Origin: an uncultured bacterium
Lineage (GTDB): Bacteria > Cyanobacteriota > Vampirovibrionia > Gastranaerophilales > Gastranaerophilaceae
NCBI GenBank assembly: GCA_949286705.1
Contig: CASEDF010000002.1
Coordinates: 62,001 to 126,000, forward strand
DNA length: 64,000 bases
Reading direction: 5' to 3'
Shown one piece after another: positions 57,065-64,000 of this stretch. Made by a program: the position numbers and the translations under genes. Numbering within the stretch: the stretch's first letter is position 1; every line of letters starts with the position of its first letter. The notes under the pieces are model-generated. The model saw nothing but the letters and a program-made list of their open reading frames with translations. It did no database searches and was not told the DNA's origin.

Positions 57065-57131
57065 GACTTTATACTAGCATAAAAAAACCGGATGATATCC
57101 GGCTTTTTGTTTTTATTTTTTCGAGGTTGTG

Positions 57132-57416
57132 TTAAGCTGCCTGAACGCCTTGAATTTCTCTGATTAAGTATTCGGCAACCCATTCAAAATCTTTATTAAT
57201 TTCGGCTGCTTTTTTCAAATATTTAACTGAAGCATCGCCGATTCTGATAAGAGTCATTGCCACAACACCGCGTTTGATACCTCTTACTACCTGTAATTGA
57301 TCTACAAGCTGGGGAACCACTGAAGACCCGATATTTACAAGTTTATTTTCAAGTTCGTTTTTAGTTGTATTGTCTGCTGTTTCTAATTTATTAAGAATCT
57401 CGTTTACTGTTTCCAT
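57132..57416 (-). CDS. Small HEAT-like helical protein
   Basis: 94 aa, helical repeats (SSVVPQLVDQLQVVRGIKRG; AMTLIRIGDASVKYLKKAAE) recalling one to two HEAT units. AGGAAGG site upstream. Function unknown. Confidence 0.65.
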   Translation of the reverse strand: METVNEILNKLETADNTTKNELENKLVNIGSSVVPQLVDQLQVVRGIKRGVVAMTLIRIGDASVKYLKKAAEINKDFEWVAEYLIREIQGVQAA

Positions 57417-57504
57417 GGTTTATTTCCTTCCTTTGTTATTATTATAATTCAAAATTTAGCTGTTTCCTGATTTCCTTACATAATCTTTATATCTTTATAA
57501 AGAT

Positions 57505-57533
57505 ATAAAAAAAAACGACCTTTCGCGGTCGTT
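57505..57533 (-). terminator. Terminator of the 660-aa gene
   Basis: Minus strand AACGACC-GCGAAA-GGTCGTT followed by a long T run. Confidence 0.85.
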
Positions 57534-57555
57534 ATGGGAAAAAATCGGGAAATTT

Positions 57556-59538
57556 TTATGAATATATTTTAAATGATCTTTCAATATTTTTATCAATAAC
57601 GGATTTAACTGAATCGTATTCGGTTTGTAATGAATTGTGTTCTGTATCGATATTTTTTAATTCCATATCGTAGCGTTGATCTTTGTTTTCGATATTATTC
57701 ATTGCTTTATTATATTCAGCTTCAGCTTTTGCAACTGCAGCTTCATCCGTCACTTCAGTAATATCGCTGATATTTGTATATATTGTTGATGTCCAGTTAT
57801 TATCGGTGTCAACCTGTTCCATAGTAACAAGTCCGCTTTCTAAAGCAAATTCAATCCATTCATTGCTTGATGCAAGACCGGCTTCAATTACCGTATAACC
57901 TTTTTCCATACGGTTATAAAGGTTTGTATACCATTGAACTTTTGCATCGGCATTCTCATCCGGATTGTTCACATCGACCCAGCCCCATGACGGTTCACCA
58001 TGAATATTGAATACGCAATCAAGTACGGCTATTTGTTTTATAGGCTCAAATGACTGTGAAATCTTTATATTATGGTCCATTGTGAATTTTACTATTAGTG
58101 CAGGATCGCTGAATATAGCTAAGTTTTGTTTCAAAAGATCATAATTATTTTGCCATTCTTGTAATTCTGCAGTATCAATCGGTTTTGCTCCTATAACCAA
58201 ATTGATAAGTTCGTCTACGGCATTGTTGTATTCATTCTTTGCGTTTTGAGCTGATGAACCTGAAGTAACAAAAAGATCTCTGTTTACCTGATTAGCAATT
58301 TCAGATTGGAATTCGGTGAGTATACTTGACAACAACGCTTGCAACTCTATCGGGCTTTGATATGTATATGTAGCGTGTGCTGATTCTTCTCCAACTACAT
58401 AACTGAAATTATAATTAGTAACGGAGCTTTCATTTTCTCCCGTTTCCTCATTTGTTACAGTTTCTATTTCGCTATATGTAAAGCTTATACTTCCATTTGA
58501 AGGCGGAGTAAAATCATTCGGATAAAATTCGTAGGTTAATCCGCTTTCAGGATTTATTTTTTCTAAATGGTAAACTATATCGCCATCTTCATTTTTATAT
58601 TTGGTATTTAAAAGTATAGAGTCATCAATAGTATATGTGCCGTCACCATTATCTACAACTTTGGATTCGGCTTCCAAATGGGCTGAATTACCGTTATTTG
58701 TAAATTTAATAGTATCTATTGTTTCCAGTAATTGATTTGCCCATTCGTTATCTTTACCTAATTTGTTGCTATTTTGCAAATCAATGATTTTGTTACGAAT
58801 ATATTCAAATCCCTTATATGCCTCTTGCATTGAGGTCAGATCACCACTTGAAAGTTGTACGTATTTATTAAAGTTAGCCTCCCAGGTGCTGTCAAAAATA
58901 TTTTTAGAAACTTCGCTGGATACAGCAATTTTATAATTTTCATCTGCAATTAACATATCCTCATAGCTTTCTGAGTAGTTAACATATTCAGAAGTTTGGA
59001 AGCAATCGTCATAAGTTTTGTCATAACCGTTTGTACCTTCATACATATCCTTTAATTGTGCAACAGAATATTGACCGAGTGAACTTTCATTGTCATCTTC
59101 GTCAATATAAACCACATCTATTGGATCTCCGCCGAGTGTATCAGCAGTAAAATATGTTGAAGTATATTCAAGACCATACAGTGCTAAAAAGTCATCTATA
59201 TCGCCGTTATTTTCTTTTATTGTTCTGAAGTTTACAGCATCAGCTTCAGAAACCAGAAGATTTCCGTTAGCATTTACAAGTCCGTACTGGTTGTTGTATG
59301 AACTGTATGCTGTTAATGAATTAAAGCTTAATTTTTGATACTGACTTTCGCCTGCAATGTCATAGTTTGACATCATCATTGTTGCAGAATTCAAAGCGCT
59401 GATATATTCCTCGCTGACTTTTGAACTTTCGGTCGCAAGGCGCATCTTCGAATTGTTGATAATCTGAGATCTAAGCTCGTTATCAGCCATACGAGATGTG
59501 ATTGATAATAATCTTGCTTGTGAAGCTGCCATTCCCAT
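57556..59538 (-). CDS. Large MGMAASQARLL-type protein, probably surface or secreted
   Basis: 660 aa starting MGMAASQARLLSITSRMADN, a start shared by a large set of proteins in Gastranaerophilales and some other anaerobes. The N-terminal 60 residues are helical and amphipathic (LRSQIINNSKMRLATESSKV), somewhat like flagellar hook/filament-family N-termini, and the C-terminal 70 are a coiled coil (YDMELKNIDTEHNSLQTEYD). The middle is Asn/Ser/Thr/Tyr-rich and acidic, like exported adhesive proteins. No signal peptide. Only one Cys pair (DDCF, DCVF). Function unknown. Confidence 0.75.
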   Translation of the reverse strand: MGMAASQARLLSITSRMADNELRSQIINNSKMRLATESSKVSEEYISALNSATMMMSNYDIAGESQYQKLSFNSLTAYSSYNNQYGLVNANGNLLVSEADAVNFRTIKENNGDIDDFLALYGLEYTSTYFTADTLGGDPIDVVYIDEDDNESSLGQYSVAQLKDMYEGTNGYDKTYDDCFQTSEYVNYSESYEDMLIADENYKIAVSSEVSKNIFDSTWEANFNKYVQLSSGDLTSMQEAYKGFEYIRNKIIDLQNSNKLGKDNEWANQLLETIDTIKFTNNGNSAHLEAESKVVDNGDGTYTIDDSILLNTKYKNEDGDIVYHLEKINPESGLTYEFYPNDFTPPSNGSISFTYSEIETVTNEETGENESSVTNYNFSYVVGEESAHATYTYQSPIELQALLSSILTEFQSEIANQVNRDLFVTSGSSAQNAKNEYNNAVDELINLVIGAKPIDTAELQEWQNNYDLLKQNLAIFSDPALIVKFTMDHNIKISQSFEPIKQIAVLDCVFNIHGEPSWGWVDVNNPDENADAKVQWYTNLYNRMEKGYTVIEAGLASSNEWIEFALESGLVTMEQVDTDNNWTSTIYTNISDITEVTDEAAVAKAEAEYNKAMNNIENKDQRYDMELKNIDTEHNSLQTEYDSVKSVIDKNIERSFKIYS

Positions 59539-59632
59539 AGTTGGCGTTCGTCCTTTCCTTGTTCGCTTACTACGGTTATCGGCTATATTTCTTGAAAACT
59601 TTAATATTTAGCTGTGATTTATTAACAAATTG

Positions 59633-60670
59633 TTACAAACTTAACAATGCTTTTTTTAATTTTTGTATCTTTTTCTTATCGGTTCCTATACCGCACAAAA
59701 GCATGGTCGATTTTTCGTTTGTTTTTTCATCTTCTATATCGTATTCATCAAACAAAATTTCTGACAATTCTTCGCCTGAAAGCTCAGGAACTTTGATTAA
59801 AATCTTTGTTAAATCATCCCCGAAAAATTCGCAATTCCCGCATTCTTCGCGCAAAATTTCCAATTCATCAAGAAGCTGATCAAGCTTTCGCCGTCCCCAC
59901 CAGCTGTTGAGGTAATTTACGGTTTCTTCAATTGATGCTAATAAGGGATATGACGGGGACGTTGTATTAATCATGCCAAGAGCCTTTTCTACCCGCAGAT
60001 TACACATGCAGTGTAAAAGTGCTGTCGGATTAAGCCCGCCTGCAGTTTTATGCAGCGATTGTACTGTAAAATCCGCAATATTTACCGCGCTTTCCGGAAG
60101 CCTTTCCGAAAACGGATATAATGCCCCGTGCGCCTCATCCACAATTAAATAAACGTTGTGTTTTTCGCAAATCGATTTAATCTTTCTGATATCGGATACA
60201 ATACCTTCATAGGTTGGCGATGTAACAATTAAAGCCTTTATATCATAGGCGTTCAGATAATTTTCAATCATATCGGGTGAGGTTTCAGCAGGAATACCCC
60301 AATCTTCGTTCATTTCAATATCATAAAAAATCGGAATAGCCCCCGCAAGTCTTATTGCATTTAAGTGGCACGGGTGTGCATTGTTCCATACCAAAACTTT
60401 GTCACCCGGATTTGTACATGTTAAAACTGAAGCTATTATGCCGCTTGTGGAGCCGTTTGTTAAAAATGATGTGGAATTTGTCCCGTAAATCTTTTTCGCA
60501 CGTTTTTCCGCCTTTGAGAGGGCTTCTGTCGGGTTGTGCGCGTCCGTTTCCGAAATATCAATTCTGTACATTGATTTTAACGGTTTATAAATAGCAAATT
60601 TTTGTGAATGCGACGGAGTTGTAAAAAGTACTTTTTTATTCCGCTTTTTTAAAAGTTTTACCAGACTCAT
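59633..60670 (-). CDS. Short Orn/Lys/Arg decarboxylase-like PLP enzyme
   Basis: 345 aa, matching only the PLP-binding large domain of group III decarboxylases. Seen: TTPSHSQKFAIYKPL, FLTNGSTSGIIASV, LIVDEAHGALYPF and the PLP lysine in SLHKTAGGLNPTALLH. The usual C-terminal domain is reduced to about 70 residues. Decarboxylation of a basic amino acid (polyamine synthesis) is likely, but an aminotransferase-like activity cannot be excluded. Encoded directly after the PilZ gene (2-bp gap). Confidence 0.85.
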   Translation of the reverse strand: MSLVKLLKKRNKKVLFTTPSHSQKFAIYKPLKSMYRIDISETDAHNPTEALSKAEKRAKKIYGTNSTSFLTNGSTSGIIASVLTCTNPGDKVLVWNNAHPCHLNAIRLAGAIPIFYDIEMNEDWGIPAETSPDMIENYLNAYDIKALIVTSPTYEGIVSDIRKIKSICEKHNVYLIVDEAHGALYPFSERLPESAVNIADFTVQSLHKTAGGLNPTALLHCMCNLRVEKALGMINTTSPSYPLLASIEETVNYLNSWWGRRKLDQLLDELEILREECGNCEFFGDDLTKILIKVPELSGEELSEILFDEYDIEDEKTNEKSTMLLCGIGTDKKKIQKLKKALLSL

Positions 60671-60672
60671 GG

Positions 60673-61263
60673 TTATTTATTCTTAATTTCGATGTCGCGT
60701 TTTGCACAGTATTGAATCATTGTCATTTTGTCGTGGCTTGAGTTGAATTCAAATCTGCCTGATACGGTATATCCGCCTTCGTTATTTTTTTCTATACGAA
60801 TCGGTGAAAATTTACATTCAATATTTTGTTCTTCGGATAGCGGCAGTGTGATGGTGTAATCTTTTTCAATACTTATATTGTCATTTGTTTTTAACTTCAT
60901 ACCGCCTGCGGATATGTCAAGAGTCGTAATCTTTAATGCATTTCCGCCGTCAAACATGTCTAAATCAAGAATGTATTTGATACGTGTATATTGACGTCTT
61001 TGCAAGAATTTATGTTTTGCCGGACTTGCTATTTTTAATGTATTTCCGTTAATTTCTTTTGCGTAAGAGTCAAAATAAAGCGTTCCGTATTTTGTTTGTG
61101 TATAAAATTCGCAGTAATTGCTTTTTAAAATTCCGTCCGGTGCGTAATCCAATTCAAGCATGAAATAATCCGGCGCAACTTCTGTTATTATACCTTTATT
61201 CGCAAACTTAAAGTCATGCGGAACCATTATTATTCTTTGATCTTTTGAAATTAATTCTCTCAT
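60673..61263 (-). CDS. PilZ-domain c-di-GMP receptor (YcgR-like)
   Basis: 196 aa. N-terminal YcgR-like beta-barrel (1-90), then PilZ with the c-di-GMP motif RRQYTRIK (RxxxR) and DISAGGMKL (DxSxxG). Expected to sense c-di-GMP and control motility, pili or polysaccharide export. No cyclase for c-di-GMP is in the window. AAAGGG site. Confidence 0.88.
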   Translation of the reverse strand: MRELISKDQRIIMVPHDFKFANKGIITEVAPDYFMLELDYAPDGILKSNYCEFYTQTKYGTLYFDSYAKEINGNTLKIASPAKHKFLQRRQYTRIKYILDLDMFDGGNALKITTLDISAGGMKLKTNDNISIEKDYTITLPLSEEQNIECKFSPIRIEKNNEGGYTVSGRFEFNSSHDKMTMIQYCAKRDIEIKNK

Positions 61264-61340
61264 CTCAACCCTTTCTTTTAATACTATTTACTTTATTATA
61301 TCCGATTTGTCAAATTTTGTCAGCAACTTAACAAAACACA

Positions 61341-61368
61341 AAAAAAGGCCTCCCAAAATATGAGAGGC
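61341..61368 (-). terminator. Terminator-like hairpin
   Basis: Minus strand GCCTCTCATATTTTGGGAGGC followed by seven T; shown as arms GCCTC/GAGGC. Confidence 0.65.
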
Positions 61369-61460
61369 AAAGCTGAGCAATCAGAAGAGTTGAGGATTTA
61401 CATATTCATCTTACAAGATTTTTTCCTCAAAACATTACCTGAAACAGCTAAAATTACACA

Positions 61461-61493
61461 AAAAAATAGCCCCTTAGCAGGGGCTGTTTTTTT
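61461..61493. terminator. Terminator of the secY/spc operon
   Basis: AGCCCC/GGGGCT stem, loop TTAGCA, A run on one side and T run on the other. Ends secY transcription, so adk/map/infA are not directly downstream as in many spc operons. Confidence 0.85.
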
Positions 61494-61504
61494 ATATTAA
61501 ATTA

Positions 61505-62842
61505 CTACTCTTTTAAGAAAGATTCATAATTTCTAGCCAGAAGGTGTGTTCTTACCTGATTAATCAAGTCAAGAGCAACACCGACCATAATGATTAAGGA
61601 CGTTGCACCGATACCTTGAATTGTCTTGATATTGGTTAAATAACTTGCAAGTGACGGTACAAGTGCAATAATACCCAATCCCATAGCACCGATAAATGTC
61701 GTTTTGGTTAATATTTTATCAAGTGCTTCAGCAGTCGGTTTGCCCGGCTTGATACCCGGGATTGACGAGCCGTATTTTTTAAGGTTGTCCGCAATGTCTT
61801 TCGGCTGCATATTCGGCATAATTGATGCGTAGAAGAAAGTTAACGCAACAATTAACAAGAAATACAACACATAATAGGTGATTCCGTCCGGACTCAGCCA
61901 GTGGTTCAAAGACATTACAACATTTTTTACGGCTTCGGATTTAAAGTTTGCCTGTCCGACAAGACTTAAAACAGTTGACGGGAAAAGCAAAATCGCAATC
62001 GCAAAGATAATCGGCATTACGCCGCCAGGATTAAGTTTGAACGGAATAAACGAATTCATACCGCCGTAAACTTTGTTTCCGACCTGTCTTTTCGGATTTA
62101 CGATAATAACTTTTCTGACAGCTTCCTGCATTACTACAATAAATACCATAGCTGCAAAGAATATTGCCAGAAGCACAGCAAGCCCGAGCTGCAAAGCCGT
62201 GCTGTTTGCAACCATTTGAGCTGTTCTTGAAGCGTAAACCGGAATACCGGATAAAATACCGACAAAGATTATCAAAGAACCTCCGTTGCCGATTCCTTTT
62301 TCGGTAATAAGTTCTGATATCCACATAACAAGAACTGAACCTGCCGTTAATACCACAATAGAACTTACAAAGAACATTGCAGGGTTAACATTCGGCAATA
62401 CAGCACCCGGTAAATGGTGCAAATAAAGCATGAATATTAATGACTGGAACACTGCCAGCACTACCGTAAATATTCTTGTGTACTGTGATAATTTTCTTCT
62501 GCCTGCTTCGCCTTCTTCTTTCTGCAATTTTTCCAGTGACGGAATAACAACAGAAATAAGCTGAATTATGATTGATGATGTAATAAACGGTCCGATACCA
62601 AGTGCAAATATTGATACCGTACCCAGCGCGCCTCCTGAGAATAAATCTAGAAATCCGATTATGTTATTGCCCTGAGCAATATTTGAGAAAATCTGATTGT
62701 TTATCCCGAATAAAGGCATCTGTACACCGAGTCTGAATGCGGCAATCATGATGAAGGTGAAGATAATCTTCTGCTTCAATCCTGATGCCTGCCACATAGA
62801 CATCAAATCTTCAGTTGTCGGCATTTTAATCCCTTGTGCCAT
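61505..62842 (-). CDS. secY: Preprotein translocase subunit SecY
   Basis: 445 aa, ten membrane helices, the protein-conducting channel. Seen: FRLGVQMPLFGIN, ALGIGPFITSSIIIQL (plug/TM2), EEGEAGRRKLSQYTR, GGSLIIFVGI, and MNSFIPFKLNPGGVMPIIFA. The start overlaps the L15 stop by one base (TAATG). Confidence 0.97.
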   Translation of the reverse strand: MAQGIKMPTTEDLMSMWQASGLKQKIIFTFIMIAAFRLGVQMPLFGINNQIFSNIAQGNNIIGFLDLFSGGALGTVSIFALGIGPFITSSIIIQLISVVIPSLEKLQKEEGEAGRRKLSQYTRIFTVVLAVFQSLIFMLYLHHLPGAVLPNVNPAMFFVSSIVVLTAGSVLVMWISELITEKGIGNGGSLIIFVGILSGIPVYASRTAQMVANSTALQLGLAVLLAIFFAAMVFIVVMQEAVRKVIIVNPKRQVGNKVYGGMNSFIPFKLNPGGVMPIIFAIAILLFPSTVLSLVGQANFKSEAVKNVVMSLNHWLSPDGITYYVLYFLLIVALTFFYASIMPNMQPKDIADNLKKYGSSIPGIKPGKPTAEALDKILTKTTFIGAMGLGIIALVPSLASYLTNIKTIQGIGATSLIIMVGVALDLINQVRTHLLARNYESFLKE

Positions 62843-63291
62843 TATACTAACTCAACCTTTCCGCCTGCGGCTTCAATTTTTTCTTTTGCTGATGGTGTTA
62901 CATAACTTGCTTTAACGGTTACTGCTTTTTTGATTTCGCCGTTGCCGAGAACTCTCAAGCCGTCTGAGGACGGGTGAACTCTTTTAGCTTCTTTCAAAAC
63001 TTCAAGAGAAACCTCTTTAAGTCCCAGCTGAGCTATTCTGCCAACATTAATTTCAGCGTAATTAAGTTTGTTGATAATCTGGAAGCCTTTTAATTTCGGA
63101 AGTCTTCTGTAAGCCGGCATCTGACCGCCTTCAAAACCTCTTTTAGAGCTGCTTCCTGAACGTTGTCCTTCACCGTTATGACCGCGGCAGGATGTTTTAC
63201 CTCTGCCTGATGATCTTCCGCGTCCTACGCGTTTTGTTTTGTGGGTTGAACCTTCTGCAGGTCTTAAATCTTCTAATGTAATATTTGTCAT
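62842..63291 (-). CDS. rplO: 50S ribosomal protein L15
   Basis: 149 aa. Seen: LEDLRPAEGSTHKTKRVGRG, GQRSGSSSKRGFEGGQMP, YRRLPKLKGF. The ATG at 63291 has a GAGGA site; an ATG five codons upstream (63306) overlaps it. Confidence 0.97.
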   Translation of the reverse strand: MTNITLEDLRPAEGSTHKTKRVGRGRSSGRGKTSCRGHNGEGQRSGSSSKRGFEGGQMPAYRRLPKLKGFQIINKLNYAEINVGRIAQLGLKEVSLEVLKEAKRVHPSSDGLRVLGNGEIKKAVTVKASYVTPSAKEKIEAAGGKVELV

Positions 63292-63362
63292 TTTATTTTT
63301 CCTCATTTTATTTACCGCTCGCTATTCACTGTCGTTACACTAGTAACTGTACGCGGTTTGTA

Positions 63363-63554
63363 CTATTTTACCACTTCCAAAAGGTGTGATACTTTGTTAA
63401 CCATACCCATAATGGTAGGTGTTTCGGAATGCTCAACAACCTGATCTTTTTTTGTTAAGCCGAGAGAGGCAACAACTTTGCGTTGAGCTTCTGATGCTCC
63501 GATTAAACTTCTTACGAGTTTAATTTTTACTGTATTTGTTTTTGTTTTAGCCAT
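63363..63554 (-). CDS. rpmD: 50S ribosomal protein L30
   Basis: 63 aa: VKIKLVRSLIGASEAQRKVV, LGLTKKDQVVEH, MVNKVSHLLEV. Standard spc order S5-L30-L15-SecY. Confidence 0.95.
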   Translation of the reverse strand: MAKTKTNTVKIKLVRSLIGASEAQRKVVASLGLTKKDQVVEHSETPTIMGMVNKVSHLLEVVK

Positions 63555-63609
63555 AATTTATATCCTTTTATTTAATAATATTATCTTAAATAGTCAATTA
63601 CATAACAGA

Positions 63610-64000
63610 TTAATTTAATAATTCTGCCATTGTTAAGCCGCGTTTTTTAGCAACTTCATTGAAAGGTGTCAAAGCCTTTAATGCGTTAATTGTAGCGTAT
63701 GCCGCATTCAAAGGTGATTTTGAACCCAATGATTTTGCAAGAATATTTTCGATACCTGCAAGTTCCAGAACAGGACGAACAGCGCCGCCCGCGATAATAC
63801 CGGTACCTTGAGAAGCAGGTCTTAGCATTACGGCACCTGCACCTGATTTACCTGAAATCGGGTGCGGAATTGTTGTTTTGAAAATAGGTACGGTGATAAG
63901 ATTTTTTCTGCCGTCAGCAATTGCTTTTTGGATAGCAATAATAACTTCTGATGCTTTAGCACAGCCGATACCTACCTGACCTTTTTTGTTTCCGACAATA
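63610..64000 (-). CDS. rpsE: 30S ribosomal protein S5, 5' end outside window
   Basis: C-terminal about 130 residues: [59 protein letters not shown] at the end. Frame is open through base 64000, so the start and the first part of the RNA-binding domain lie beyond the window. Confidence 0.95.
   Translation of the reverse strand, partial: IVGNKKGQVGIGCAKASEVIIAIQKAIADGRKNLITVPIFKTTIPHPISGKSGAGAVMLRPASQGTGIIAGGAVRPVLELAGIENILAKSLGSKSPLNAAYATINALKALTPFNEVAKKRGLTMAELLN

Overview
The window reads as an AT-rich chromosomal segment from a non-photosynthetic relative of cyanobacteria, most likely a gut-type Gastranaerophilales (Vampirovibrionia, formerly Melainabacteria). Pointers are an RpaB/Ycf27-like response regulator, prepilins with the KKAFTLAEVLITLGIIG-type N-terminus common in that lineage, a large protein starting MGMAASQARLLSIT, RecG with an N-terminal extension, a Tic20-like membrane protein, a Gram-negative envelope gene (kdsB) and anaerobe-style nifU/nifS. 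This assignment rests on recognition of families, not on a search.

Layout. 0-15.8 kb is housekeeping: nifS/nifU, an LD-carboxypeptidase, dnaX, a degenerate MEMO protein, ribD, a beta-lactamase-fold hydrolase, a GshB-like ATP-grasp enzyme, tsaD, obg, a pseudo-amidohydrolase/yjbQ/pilin run, a formyltransferase, smpB and an OppF-type ATPase. 15.8-17.1 kb holds an unusual pilin-like locus: a good promoter and RBS lead into an ATG whose frame is broken by a run of nine G, followed by a tandem 57-bp palindromic repeat that reads in frame into a prepilin. 17-23.3 kb carries recR/ebfC, a metallopeptidase, the accD-accA-prmA-kdsB operon and rpaB.

23.4-29.8 kb is a mobile element beside tRNA-His: a large serine recombinase whose tail runs antisense through the tRNA, a previously unmarked 46-aa ORF, a SLOG-fold protein, an XRE regulator with an inverted-repeat operator, an RHH-like gene, three unknown small genes, 16-bp palindromes, a small resolvase and an array of TAGACGT sites. 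30-35 kb is surface-glycan assembly: two glycosyltransferases and a rare fusion of a cysteine-less radical-SAM-like/SPASM half to a pyruvyl transferase, itself containing a second G9 tract. 35-48.5 kb mixes lineage-specific membrane and TPR proteins, two sugar ABC permeases without partners, a phosphodiester glycosidase, rsfS/rpiB, an MNT-HEPN pair and a paralogous pair of exported-looking proteins. 48.6-55.6 kb has recG, a CHASE2 adenylate cyclase, a KDPG-aldolase/KDG-kinase/csaB run and tRNA-Leu followed by decayed tRNA copies. 55.8-61.3 kb has a patatin, a 660-aa MGMAASQ protein, a short Orn/Lys/Arg decarboxylase-like enzyme and a PilZ protein. The window ends in the spc ribosomal operon (secY, L15, L30, S5).

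Three patterns stand out. First, at least fourteen genes have a -10 hexamer (TATAAT, TAAAAT, TACAAT and similar) ending exactly 6 or 7 nt before the start codon and no Shine-Dalgarno, which predicts leaderless mRNAs; most other genes have a clear GGAG/AGG site. Second, two G9 tracts in an AT-rich genome lie in a pilin locus (out of frame here) and a glycan-modification gene (in frame here), suggesting phase variation of the surface. Third, several enzymes have lost their catalytic residues (amidohydrolase, MEMO, radical SAM).
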